Below, one piece after another: positions 9,724 to 19,454 of a stretch of 31,136 nucleotides of DNA (position 1 is its first letter; each line of letters starts with the position of its first letter). The DNA is taken from contig KE647139.1 of NCBI GenBank assembly GCA_000447185.1, forward strand, positions 1 to 31,136, written 5' to 3'. The notes below the pieces were generated by a model. It had not been told where the DNA came from. It worked only from the letters and a program-made list of their open reading frames with translations, and did no database searches. The stretch is from Vairimorpha apis BRL 01 (taxonomy: Eukaryota; Microsporidia; Nosematidae). Both the position numbers and the translations under genes were made by a program.

Positions 9724-11126
9724 CCAATAATTTTTTATTTTAAAGAAATGTTTTGAAGATTAACAATCACATAATGTTATTAATTTATTTTTAAACATTA
9801 TATAAAAAACAATATATAGTATTGAATACTTTAAAATTCTTATTCATAAAATAATACATTGTTTAAATAGCATAAATATCAATTTTACATTATTTTATAA
9901 ATAATAAAAATATATGTAAAATAAATATAATAAATTTATTAAATCATAACGATTTATTTAAAAAATTCATACAAAAAAATAAAAACTTACATCTTTTTAT
10001 TTTAACAATACAATTTATATGTTAAAGTAATTCCTATGATAAACATTTCTGTAAGAAATTATAAATCTATTTAATTAATGGAATTTTGAGTTTATTGACA
10101 TTTATTTACAATATTTACATAATTTATTATTTAGATAAAAAACATAAAATATAGGTTATCTACCACATGTGAATGCTTAAACAAAAATTCAATTTTCCTC
10201 TATTTACTATGGTTTGATTAAACTAAAAATCAAAAAAAATTCCTTTTTAAAAGTATGCTTTAATAATCTTGTTTACCATACATAAGCACAATTTTAATCA
10301 GCTGATAAATTTCAATAATATTAATTGTAGTATTGATAATTACATTATAAGAAATTTTATGATTGTTTTTAAAAAAATATATTTAGTAATTACTAACTAG
10401 CTTAAAAATTTTTCATACTGTTATCATTTTTAATACTTTTGTTGTAATATATATGTAAAAACAAAAAATAACTTAAGCTATAAGTTAAAAAGATAACAAT
10501 ACTTTTTTATTATTAATATAAATTTACATTTGAATTTTTTAATAAACTTAAGATTAAATGAAAAAAAATATAAATTATACCTTGCTATTCTTTTTAAAAA
10601 TTTTTAAGTGTTTCATGATAACGATAATAAAATTATATGGAAAACTTTAAATTAAAAATGATTAATACATTAAATTTTACTGTATATAAATAATATTTTT
10701 AAATAATTTTAAAATATTAAAATATTTAAAACACAAACAATAATCTCTAATTAAAACTTTTGCAAAATTAGATATTAGTAAAAAAAAATTTTTATTTAAT
10801 TTTTTAAGACAAATAAACTTATGATTTACAAATTTTTAAAAAAAAATTTGTCCGTTAATAATATATATTTTTATTTAATAATAAAACTATTAATTTATAT
10901 AAATATTTATCAAAAAAACATATATACTATTTTTAATTTGTCTAATGTATTTTTTAAAATTGAAAATTTATACATTATAATAATTTTTTGACAATGTTAA
11001 AAATATTTTATTTTTATACAAAGATATTATAATAAAAGAAAAAATTTACAAAAATTTTGAATTTGTAAATTAAGTAATGATTTTCTAGAAATTTTTTTGT
11101 ATAAATATAATATTTGTTGACCCTTT
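9724..11126. other. long AT-rich intergenic region
   Basis: About 1.4 kb with no supported gene. A slightly less AT-rich patch at roughly 10140-10330 gives only fragmentary frames on both strands, and I cannot assign it. Confidence 0.5.
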
Positions 11127-11364
11127 AGACAGCCGAAAGCTTTCGTTAAGGGATTTCCCTTGGGAAGGTCTGAGTGGGATGAGGCCGAAATGGCACTTAG
11201 TTAATCCTAAACACTGATTTAATAGAAATTCACTTTTTATATGACTGAAACAGGATGATTATAAATAAGTTTGGAAATAATCAGTCATTTCATTTGTAAA
11301 TAGTCTAACTCGAAAGGCAATGTTGTTCCATTGTAACAGAATTCAGACTACTCTTTGGCGGTCT
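11127..11364 (+). ncRNA. RPR1: RNase P RNA
   Basis: The catalytic RNA of nuclear RNase P, which removes 5' leaders from tRNA precursors. Conserved region I is almost perfect: CCCTTGGGAAGGTCTGAG at 11157-11174. The conserved region V sequence TTCAGACTACTCT lies at about 11342-11354. GTCTGA and TCAGAC from these two blocks pair as helix P4. The 5' end AGACAGCC (11127-11134) pairs with GGCGGTCT (11357-11364) as helix P1 with one mismatch, which sets the ends at about 238 nucleotides. A run of five T follows. It stands out as a GC-richer island in AT-rich DNA, with no coding frame. Upstream is TATA-like sequence fitting an RNA polymerase III gene. Confidence 0.9.
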
Positions 11365-11368
11365 TTTT
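11364..11368 (+). terminator. RNA polymerase III T-run terminator of RNase P RNA
   Basis: Five consecutive T begin at the last base of helix P1, as expected for a polymerase III terminator. Confidence 0.65.
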
Positions 11369-12273
11369 AATTTAAAATTTTTATTATTTTTGTTTTTTTG
11401 TTAAAAAATTTGAATTTGAAGTGTGTAAATAAAATTTTAATAGATTTTTTTATAATATTATTTTTTAATTTTAGATTTTAAAAAACAGTTGAATGATGTG
11501 GTTATATATAAAAATACTCAATAATAATTTTTGATAAAATATTATATTTAAATATTAAAAACAATTATAAGTTGTATCTTTATTTGACTTGATTAATTAA
11601 AAAAAACATGAAAATTAAAAAATAAATGTACATATTATAGACAAAATTCTTAAAATAAAGTTTTTTATGTTTTTTTAATCGTCTAGTTAATGAAATTAAA
11701 TTTTATATAAATAGTATAATATTAAAATAAAATGAAATTTTTGAAGCATATATGTTAAATAAAAATATTTTAGTATACTATTTTTATATATTATTTAAAG
11801 AGTGTAAATATTTATTTTAATAGTACATAAAGTATAACTATTAAGTTTTAATAATTTAAAAAGTTTTAAATAAATAAAGATAATTCTTTAATAAGGTTTG
11901 TAATTAAAATAAGAACACATAATAAACCACAACTTTATATGAAAATAAGCTTATTAATTTTTTACAAATAAAATTTAGAAATTATGTATAATTATTGATA
12001 TTATTCAATCTAGAATATTCTCTGATCAATTTTTGAAATAAGATATTATTATAAAATAATTATTTTTATTTAGTATTTAATTTTATATTAAATATAAAAT
12101 TTGAAAAATTATCTTTAGAACAAATTTATTTAATTCAATAAGCTATGATTTTTTAAAAATAACATTTTAAATAAATTTTTAGATATTTTTTTTTTGAAAC
12201 AATCTTTTATATATTGTAAAATTTAGTGTTTTTTAATTATTCAATTTACATTATTATATTTTTTTCGATTTAT
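11369..12273. other. AT-rich intergenic region
   Basis: Nothing recognised between the RNase P RNA gene and the retrotransposon target site. Confidence 0.6.
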
Positions 12274-12278
12274 ATAAT
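12274..12278 (+). repeat. target site duplication ATAAT (left copy)
   Basis: ATAAT directly precedes the 5' LTR and recurs directly after the 3' LTR at 14452-14456. Five bases is the usual duplication for Ty3/gypsy integrases. Confidence 0.85.
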
Positions 12279-12537
12279 TGTGATATACAATATCACTACA
12301 TATATTTAATTTATCGTTTGATTTATTATTTAATTTATCTTTTGTTTATTTTAATTTATTATTTTATATTAACGAATATATTAAATGATAAATTAAAATA
12401 TAAACATAAATAGCGACATCACCCCTAAGGGATGCGCAAACAAGAGAAGGGCATTGACATAGCCAATAATTTAAATAAATCATTTAGTTTAATAGAATAT
12501 TATTATAAATATAACAAAGTCCCGGTAGTACAGGACA
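12279..12537 (+). repeat. 5' long terminal repeat (259 bp)
   Basis: Begins TGTGATATAC and ends GTACAGGACA. Matches 14194-14451 apart from one extra T in a TTTT run and A versus G in AATATATT(A/G)AATG. The first 18 bases contain the inverted pair GTGATAT-ACA-ATATCAC. The gag ATG at 12432 lies inside it. Confidence 0.95.
12422..12431 (+). promoter_or_regulatory. CCCC and GGG motifs immediately before the gag ATG
   Basis: CCCCTAAGGG abuts the ATG at 12432. It resembles the host CCC/GGG start motif doubled, and is present in both LTRs. It suggests the element uses the host signal for transcription or start choice. Confidence 0.55.
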
Positions 12538-13799
12538 GTTTTGAATTCAAAAGTACCGCCAAAGTACAAAACGAGGACGCTAACGAAAGACGAGAACGCG
12601 TAAACAAAATAGGATCAGGTAGATATATCACATTTAAATATACTATCGAGGATATCGACACAGAATTCGAAAATAAAATAGAGATAATTGAAAATTTGAA
12701 AACTGTTGAAGAAGAACAGTTAGAACAATGGTTTGAAGAGTTCAATTTAGTGTCGAAGCATAAAAAATGGAGCAGTAAACAAGAAATAACTGCATTAGAA
12801 CTGCTGATCAAAGATCACAGTATAACGGATTGGAAAAAATATGATGACATGGAATTAGTCAAAAAGGATTTAAGAAAAAATATAAGGAAGAAAACAAACA
12901 GTAGCATAATCCAAATTAGGCTGAATAAAACGAAGCAAAATGATTTTTTATACATTGATGAATACGCGGAAGAAATAAAGAAACTGGTAGATGAGTATGC
13001 AAGGAAAGAGTCACTAACCAAAAATGAGTACAATAGAAAAATCAAAGAAAGTTTTATACAAGGTTTAGGGTTTCATACGAGGATGAAAGTATTAGAAACG
13101 AATTATAAAAAAGTAGAGGACATAATAACTTATATAAGAGATTTTGAAGAAAATTTAATTATAGAAATGGAAAGAAAAAGAGAAAAAGAATTTAACCACA
13201 AAAAGAATAATTTGAGAAAAATAAGCAACAACAAATGGTGTACATGGCACAAAACGAATAACCATAACACAAAAGAATGTAGGTATTTGAATAGTATGCC
13301 AACACATAAGGAAAACATTGAAAACGAAAATAATAAAGAACAAAGAATTAATAAAGATGACACATTTTACAAGAAACAAGAAAAGAACAATCGAGACAAT
13401 AAGGAAAAAAGTTGTGTAATGGTTGAACCAGCAATAAAACCAGTAAATGATTTAATATTAGAAACGTATATAGAAGGACAGAAAGTCAAGGCTTTATTAG
13501 ACACGGGAGCTCAAAAAACTTTTATAGATTATGATTTAGCAGAGAAGTTGAATAAAACAAAAAGAGAAGAAAAAGAAGTTCTGGTAGAAACGGCTAATAA
13601 ACAAGGTATTAAGTTAAATGAAGTAGTAGATACAACGATAAACTTTAAAGATATACAAAAAAACTTTAATATTTCACCATATGTGTTTAAAAATTGCGCA
13701 ACGGATATTATACTAGGCAATGAGTTTTTATTAAATAATGAAGTAATATTAGATTTCAAAAATAAAAAATTTTTTTGGAACAAAAAGAAATTCCAATGA
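12432..13799 (+). CDS. retrotransposon Gag and aspartic protease
   Basis: A 455-residue polyprotein. The first 35 residues are encoded in the 5' LTR. About 95-245 resembles the Ty3/gypsy Gag capsid region (LEQWFEEFNLVSKHKKW, then a basic helical stretch). A zinc knuckle CTWHKTNNHNTKEC has the ligands C270, H273, H278 and C283, that is CCHC with the second Cys replaced by His. The retropepsin part carries ALLDTGAQKTFIDYDLAEKL with catalytic D357 and later DIILGNEFL. The frame ends at a TGA while pol continues in the -1 frame after a run of seven T. It is richer in G and C than neighbouring host genes. Confidence 0.88.
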   Translation: MRKQEKGIDIANNLNKSFSLIEYYYKYNKVPVVQDSFEFKSTAKVQNEDANERRERVNKIGSGRYITFKYTIEDIDTEFENKIEIIENLKTVEEEQLEQWFEEFNLVSKHKKWSSKQEITALELLIKDHSITDWKKYDDMELVKKDLRKNIRKKTNSSIIQIRLNKTKQNDFLYIDEYAEEIKKLVDEYARKESLTKNEYNRKIKESFIQGLGFHTRMKVLETNYKKVEDIITYIRDFEENLIIEMERKREKEFNHKKNNLRKISNNKWCTWHKTNNHNTKECRYLNSMPTHKENIENENNKEQRINKDDTFYKKQEKNNRDNKEKSCVMVEPAIKPVNDLILETYIEGQKVKALLDTGAQKTFIDYDLAEKLNKTKREEKEVLVETANKQGIKLNEVVDTTINFKDIQKNFNISPYVFKNCATDIILGNEFLLNNEVILDFKNKKFFWNKKKFQ

Positions 13800-13972
13800 G
13801 TATAACAGATGAAAAGGAAGAAAGGGACGAATTGGATAAAATATTTTTTGAAAAATTTGCAATCATTAAGGAAACAAAAACAAAAGGCACAAATTCGATA
13901 ACAAAACCAAGAAATTACTTACAAAAAGCGAAACACAATTTAAAAATAGTAACTAGAGAAGCTATAACATAA
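13775..13972 (+). pseudogene. remnant of pol, N-terminal part only
   Basis: An open frame overlapping the end of gag in the -1 frame, with the charged linker KEERDELDKIFFEKFAII that usually joins protease to reverse transcriptase. It stops at 13972, and the remaining 200 bases up to the polypurine tract show only short frames with stops. The reverse transcriptase, RNase H and integrase domains have been lost. An extra base in the T run at 13770-13776 would join it to gag, as in single-frame gag-pol elements. Confidence 0.55.
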
Positions 13973-14180
13973 AAAAACCCTTTAAGAGTAGTATAGGCCT
14001 TTGACAAACTAATAAAATAGCAGGATATAAGTTCGACAATCTATTAGAAGAAAAATAGCAAAATTTAGTGAAGTCAATTATGATCAGAATAGTAAAACAA
14101 AATTTAAATAGTCTAAATGGATGAAGTCAAATATGATTTAAGTATGAGGATAGAGAAATAATAAAAATAAATCAAATCAT

Positions 14181-14193
14181 GAAGGGGGCAGAG
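14181..14193 (+). promoter_or_regulatory. polypurine tract of the retrotransposon
   Basis: GAAGGGGGCAGAG, all purines but one, sits directly against the 3' LTR, where plus-strand DNA synthesis is primed. Confidence 0.85.
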
Positions 14194-14451
14194 TGTGATA
14201 TACAATATCACTACATATATTTAATTTATCGTTTGATTTATTATTTAATTTATCTTTTGTTTATTTAATTTATTATTTTATATTAACGAATATATTGAAT
14301 GATAAATTAAAATATAAACATAAATAGCGACATCACCCCTAAGGGATGCGCAAACAAGAGAAGGGCATTGACATAGCCAATAATTTAAATAAATCATTTA
14401 GTTTAATAGAATATTATTATAAATATAACAAAGTCCCGGTAGTACAGGACA
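14194..14451 (+). repeat. 3' long terminal repeat (258 bp)
   Basis: Direct repeat of 12279-12537. Its internal ATG (14346) opens a 48-residue frame that reads 13 codons into the flank and stops at 14492. Confidence 0.95.
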
Positions 14452-14456
14452 ATAAT
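14452..14456 (+). repeat. target site duplication ATAAT (right copy)
   Basis: Matches 12274-12278. Confidence 0.85.
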
Positions 14457-15924
14457 ATATCAATGGAAAAAAATGAACTACTATTCTATTGAATAAAAAT
14501 TTTGTCTTTTTTTTGCTGAGTTCTTATTTTTGTTTGCATATTTTTTTAATAAAAGTTAAAAAATTTGAAAAATAAATGTTTAAAATATAAATAAGTGTTT
14601 TTTTATATACTTGACTACGTTGCTTAGACCTTTAATGTAACAAACTATAAAGTTTTTATCTTTAAATTTAATTTTAAATATTTTAATTTAATAACAAATA
14701 TTAACTAAATATAGAGACAAAAATTATGTTTAAATAAAAATATTTTTAATTTTTAATTTGAAATTGTTATCAACATATATATTTAAAATAATAGTTGATT
14801 TTATCTTTAAAAATTTTTCTTTTTTCTTCAATTTAAAAAAAAACAAAAACACAAAAAAGTTTTTTTCATTATTTATGTAATGCCAATAGGTTTAATATAA
14901 TTTTTCTATTTATGATCATGTTTAATAATATTTAAATATTTAAATTTAAAAGAATATGTTTTATAATAAAATGGTAGTCAACAAACAAATGATTTATTTA
15001 AATACGTTTAATAAGAATAAACATTCTAAATTTTTTTATAATTTTGTTTTTTGATGGTATTATAATTAGGAAAAAAAATATTAATATTAAATATTTTGCT
15101 TAATTTCAAATTAATTTAAATCAAAAAAGATGTTTTTTATATTATTTATATTTTACAGTTATGTGATAAAATTATTTAAATATAGAATATTAATGTTTAT
15201 TTAATTTTATTTATCAGCAAATAAAATACATTCTTTTATATTTATGTAAGTAAATATTTTGTTTGCAATTTTTACATCAAAATCAAACGTAAAAAAATAA
15301 TTCTTTAATCTTATATAAAATATGTTTTAATTTAAGAAAAAATATAAAACATTTTTTTGATTAATTAAAATGTATGTAAAATTTAAAATATTGTTTAAAA
15401 AAATACAATGTTTTTTAAAATAACAAATAATTTTCATTTTTTATAATTTTTAAACATAGTAACTATTTTGTTATTAAAAATTTTGGTGATAAAAAACTCA
15501 GATCTATCAAAAGTTTATAATTAAATTTTTATAATGCAAATAATATATGCTTAAAAACAATTAGTTTGATTTTGTAATAGTATAATTACAGATAATAAGA
15601 AAAAGCTAACCTTGTTATTTTAATTATATATACAAAATTTTTTATTTAAATAACTAATAATTTACATTTTAATATTAATTTTATAAAAAATCAAGAAATA
15701 TTTTTACAAAAGGTTTTTTTAAACCCTTTAAAATTGTAAATATTTTTTTCAAAATTATTTACTACATCATAAATTTACACAATAATTTTTTTTGTATTTA
15801 AAAAATTTATAATGCACACAAAGAAATAAATTACATAAAATTAAACAACATAAATTTTTTTATTTATACTTTTCAAAAATATATTTCCATTCATATATAA
15901 ATCAACAAAAAATATATTTATTTT
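14457..15924. other. long AT-rich intergenic region
   Basis: About 1.47 kb of A/T-rich sequence after the retrotransposon. No gene, RNA or repeat recognised on either strand. Confidence 0.6.
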
Positions 15925-16817
15925 TTATACACCAAATATAAAAATTTTATATAATGTGGTATATTTTTTAAATCCATAATTCTCTAAAATTTCAACCTTA
16001 ATCTTATCGACGTAACTTTTTTCGAATTCGAATATTTGATAATTAGCATTTGTAAATTCAAATTCACCAAAATCTTTCTCTATATTTTTACAATATCCTG
16101 TTAATTTAAATTTTTTCATTTTACTTTTCATGTTAGAAGTTTGTGGATGATATATACAAAAATTATCAATCAAAAATGTTTTACTAAAATTTATATAAAA
16201 ATAACATTTTGAGCCTTTAAAGGCTATACAATCATTTTGTCCATCCTTAAATATAATATTTGGATCTAAAGTTTTTCTAAATCCAATAATTCCATATTTA
16301 TATAAAAAATTAAGATTAACTTCTATATAAGTCCCTTTTTCAATTTTACATAAATTACTTAGATGTTCTACTTTTTTTAAATTATTGTTTTCATCCTTTA
16401 AGATTTTAACTATAGATTTCAATTTTTTAAGTTTTGTTGTTGAATTTAAATCATTTTTATTATTAGAAAAAATAAATAAATTATAAAAACATATGGAATT
16501 GTAATGTGTAAATATCTAAAAAATTTCCATATAATTTTCTTCGAAACTTTATATATGTTTTTTAAAGTTGATGAAGGTTGATGTTCAATTTGTACATCAA
16601 ATAATGAGTCTTGTTCCAAACTGTTGTCAAAACCACCACTATTTTCATATCCTTGCTCTATATTTTTTATATCATCAAAATGAATTCTATTTTTTTCATC
16701 TATATTATGAATCTCATCCTTATTAAAATTTTTTTGATAAATATTTAAACGAGAAAAATTTGTAGATGTTTTTTTTTCTGGTGTGTTAGTAAGTTTTAAC
16801 CTATCTTTTCTATTCAT
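15925..16817 (-). CDS. SUN-domain inner nuclear membrane protein, frame broken once
   Basis: SUN proteins span the inner nuclear membrane and bind KASH proteins in the lumen, linking chromatin, telomeres or spindle poles to the envelope. The N-terminal ~100 residues are polar and nucleoplasmic, one transmembrane helix lies near 103-120, a short coiled stretch follows, and the C-terminal ~140 residues are a SUN domain. Motifs are DCIAFKGSKCYFYINFSK (compare WAFQGS), KMKKFKLTGYC, FGEFEF, then VEILENYGFKKYTTLYKIFI, matching the family's NWGxxxYTCLYRFRVHG end. The two halves lie in different frames; a -1 shift fits the five-T run at 16454-16458, giving 297 residues. The start at 16817 has GGG two bases upstream. 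At roughly 300 residues it is a minimal SUN protein. Confidence 0.8.
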
Positions 16818-17184
16818 AGCCCTTCTTTTTTGTTTATTTATAAATATATCAAGATTTATGATGTTAAATTTTAAGAAAAATTTCATATAGTTTTTAGTAT
16901 ACAAAAACAAACGTAGATTTATTTTCTAGGCTTATTTTTTATATTTTTTTAGAAAAAAATAGGTATAATTTAAACAAAAACTATAGTTTATATAATAAAA
17001 ATGATAAATTTAAATAATTTTTTTCTGATCTCAAATTTTTAATTTTTTTTAATAATTTAACTTTTAATCATAAATTTTTTGCAAAAACATATTAAATTAT
17101 TATTAAAATATCATTTTCAAATTTTTAAAAATATTTTATTTATTGGAATAAAAACGTAATCATTAATTTTGTTATACACCCCAC
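16818..17184. other. divergent intergenic region between SUN and ABCE1 genes
   Basis: About 367 bases of AT-rich sequence between two outward-facing genes; it must hold both promoters. Apart from the CCC/GGG start motifs no element is recognised. Confidence 0.5.
16820..16822 (-). promoter_or_regulatory. GGG start-adjacent motif of the SUN gene
   Basis: Reverse strand GGGCTATG. It picks the ATG at 16817 over the more distal in-frame ATGs at 16910 and 16886. Confidence 0.6.
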
Positions 17185-19005
17185 ATGTCGAAAAATGAAC
17201 TAAACAAAATTACTCGCTTAGCAATAGTTAATAATGAACTGTGCAAACCAAAAGAATGTAAATCTGAATGCAGAAAAGCATGTCCTATTAACAAAACAGG
17301 GAAGCAATGTATTGTAATAAAAGAAAAATGTGAAATATCTGAAACGTTATGTATTGGTTGTTCAGCTTGTCAAAAAAAATGCCCATTTAAAGCTATTACT
17401 ATAGTGAACTTACCAACAAATTTAAATAAAGAAATTTCTCATAGATATTCTGCAAATGGTTTTAAATTGCATCGTTTACCTGTACCGAAATTTGGAAGAG
17501 TTTTAGGGTTAGTAGGTACTAATGGTATTGGCAAAACTACTGCATTAAAAATTTTATCCGGTAAACTTAAACCAAATTTAGGTCAATTTGATGCCAATCC
17601 AAGTTGGGTTTCGATTTTAAATAATTATAAAGGCTCTGAACTTCACGGTTATTTTACTAAAATACTTGAAGGTTCAATGAAAGCTGTTTCCAAAATACAA
17701 TATATTGATAAAATGCCTAAATATTTAAAGTCTTTGCATGGTATTAGCAAAAAAGAAAAATTAACTGTAGAAACAGTTTTGAAGAAAATAGATGCTCGTG
17801 AAAAATATGAATATTATATAGATAAATTATGTTTAATTGATTTAAAAACTAGGGATTTAGATGAACTAAGTGGTGGAGAATTACAAAGATTTTGTATCGC
17901 GTATTCATGTCTTCAAAAAGGAGATGTTTATATTTTTGATGAACCATCTAGTTTTTTAGATGTCAAACAACGAATTTCAGCAGCTAAAGAAATAAGTATT
18001 TTATGCAATGATGAAAAATACGTAATCGTTGTAGAACATGATTTGGCCATTTTGGATCTTATGTGTGATTATGGTTGTGTTTTGTATGGACAACCTGGCG
18101 CATATGGTGTTATTAGCACACCTTTTTCAATCAAAGCAGCTATAAATATATTTTTAGATGGTTATTTGCATACAGAAAATATAAAATTCAGACCAACCGA
18201 ACTAAAATTTAATATATCAGAAACATTAGATACAATTAAATCAACCCAAAAACAATACATTTATCCTGAATTATCTAAAATTTATAAAAACTTTAATTTA
18301 ACCGTATCTGCAGGACACTTTTCGGATTCTGAAATTATTGTTTTTCTAGGCGAAAATGGAATGGGCAAAACTACATTGGTTGATTTAATATCAGGAAAAA
18401 TAAAATCTGATAATGGAGAAATTTTTTCTATTCTGTCATATAGTCTTAAACCACAAACAATCATTCCAAAATTTAAAGGATCGGTAAGAGATTTATTTAT
18501 GTCAAAAATTAGATCTTCTTTTATTGATTCTAATTTTCAAAATGAAGTAATAAAACCTTTAGGAATTCCATATTTATATGATCAACAAATTGAAAATTTA
18601 AGTGGAGGAGAACTACAAAGAATAGCTATAGCTATTTGTCTTGGAAAACAAGCTGATTTATATTTATTAGATGAACCTTCAGCATACCTTGATTCTGATC
18701 AAAGGATAGCCATTTCTAAAATTATTAAACGATTTATACATGGAAATAAAAAAACGGCATTTATAGTAGAACACGATTTGATTGTTGGTACATATTTGGC
18801 AGATAAAGTTATTGTATTTGAAGGTAAACCAGGAGTCAAAAGCAAAGCTAATGCTCCTATGGATTTACTTAGCGGAATGAATATATTTTTAAAAAATTTA
18901 GATATTACATTTAGACGAGATACATCTAATTTTAGACCCAGAGTTAATAAATTTAATTCTACTAAAGACAAAACACAAAAAGATGAAGGAAAATATTTTT
19001 ATTAA
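17185..19005 (+). CDS. RLI1: ABCE1/Rli1, ribosome recycling ATPase
   Basis: An essential Fe-S ATPase that splits ribosomes after termination and acts in initiation and 60S/40S biogenesis. It is full length at 606 residues. Two 4Fe-4S sets are visible: C20, C25, C29 and C33 (CKPKECKSECRKACP), and C56, C59, C62 and C66 (CIGCSACQKKCPF). Nucleotide domain 1 has Walker A GTNGIGKTT (111-119), signature LSGGELQR and Walker B VYIFDEPSSFLD. Domain 2 has GENGMGKTT, LSGGELQR, LYLLDEPSAYLD and EHD. The gene is intact, with CCCC three bases before the ATG. Its dependence on Fe-S clusters fits the reason microsporidia keep mitosomes. Confidence 0.98.
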   Translation: MSKNELNKITRLAIVNNELCKPKECKSECRKACPINKTGKQCIVIKEKCEISETLCIGCSACQKKCPFKAITIVNLPTNLNKEISHRYSANGFKLHRLPVPKFGRVLGLVGTNGIGKTTALKILSGKLKPNLGQFDANPSWVSILNNYKGSELHGYFTKILEGSMKAVSKIQYIDKMPKYLKSLHGISKKEKLTVETVLKKIDAREKYEYYIDKLCLIDLKTRDLDELSGGELQRFCIAYSCLQKGDVYIFDEPSSFLDVKQRISAAKEISILCNDEKYVIVVEHDLAILDLMCDYGCVLYGQPGAYGVISTPFSIKAAINIFLDGYLHTENIKFRPTELKFNISETLDTIKSTQKQYIYPELSKIYKNFNLTVSAGHFSDSEIIVFLGENGMGKTTLVDLISGKIKSDNGEIFSILSYSLKPQTIIPKFKGSVRDLFMSKIRSSFIDSNFQNEVIKPLGIPYLYDQQIENLSGGELQRIAIAICLGKQADLYLLDEPSAYLDSDQRIAISKIIKRFIHGNKKTAFIVEHDLIVGTYLADKVIVFEGKPGVKSKANAPMDLLSGMNIFLKNLDITFRRDTSNFRPRVNKFNSTKDKTQKDEGKYFY

Positions 19006-19454
19006 AATTTTTTTTTAGATGTTGATCTTAAAAAAATTTAAATAAAAAGAATGTTTTTTTTTAATTTTGCCATATATTTTATAATATTAATCACTAAAAT
19101 CAAATGATTGTTTTTTATTTACATACATAATTTTTACTTTTAAGTGTTATTTATCAAGTTTTTTAAATTTTAAAAATAAATTGTTATTTGTTTAAATTTT
19201 ATTTTTATTAAAAGTATTTTTTACAAAATATTATAATATAAAATTTTTTTTAAAAGAATTTACTTTAAACTTTTTTATGTTTATTTCAAATGAACCATAA
19301 ACAATAAATATATCAATAATATAAATTCAAATTCTATTTGTATCGATATTATTTTTATATATGAAAAAATACATACTACTATATATTATAATTTTAAAAT
19401 AAATAATACGCAACCAATTAAATGAACATATTTATTTTATTCCTATAAATTATT
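19006..19454. other. AT-rich intergenic region
   Basis: About 450 bases between ABCE1 and the CHY zinc-finger gene on the same strand. Nothing recognised. Confidence 0.6.

Larger units (their letters stand above)
12279..14451 (+). mobile_element. Ty3/gypsy-type LTR retrotransposon, internally deleted
   Basis: A 2173-bp element with two near-identical LTRs (TG...CA), a 5-bp target duplication, gag with a zinc knuckle, an aspartic protease, only the first part of pol, and a polypurine tract before the 3' LTR. Reverse transcriptase, RNase H and integrase are absent, so movement would need another copy. The LTRs differ by one base change and one single-base length difference, so insertion was recent. 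The element is visibly richer in G and C than the flanking DNA. Gag starts inside the 5' LTR, leaving no room for a conventional non-coding primer site. Confidence 0.93.

Noticed and set aside
12503..13783. Several antisense open frames under gag
   Set aside because: They are shadows of the gag frame on the other strand with no start motif or recognisable domain.
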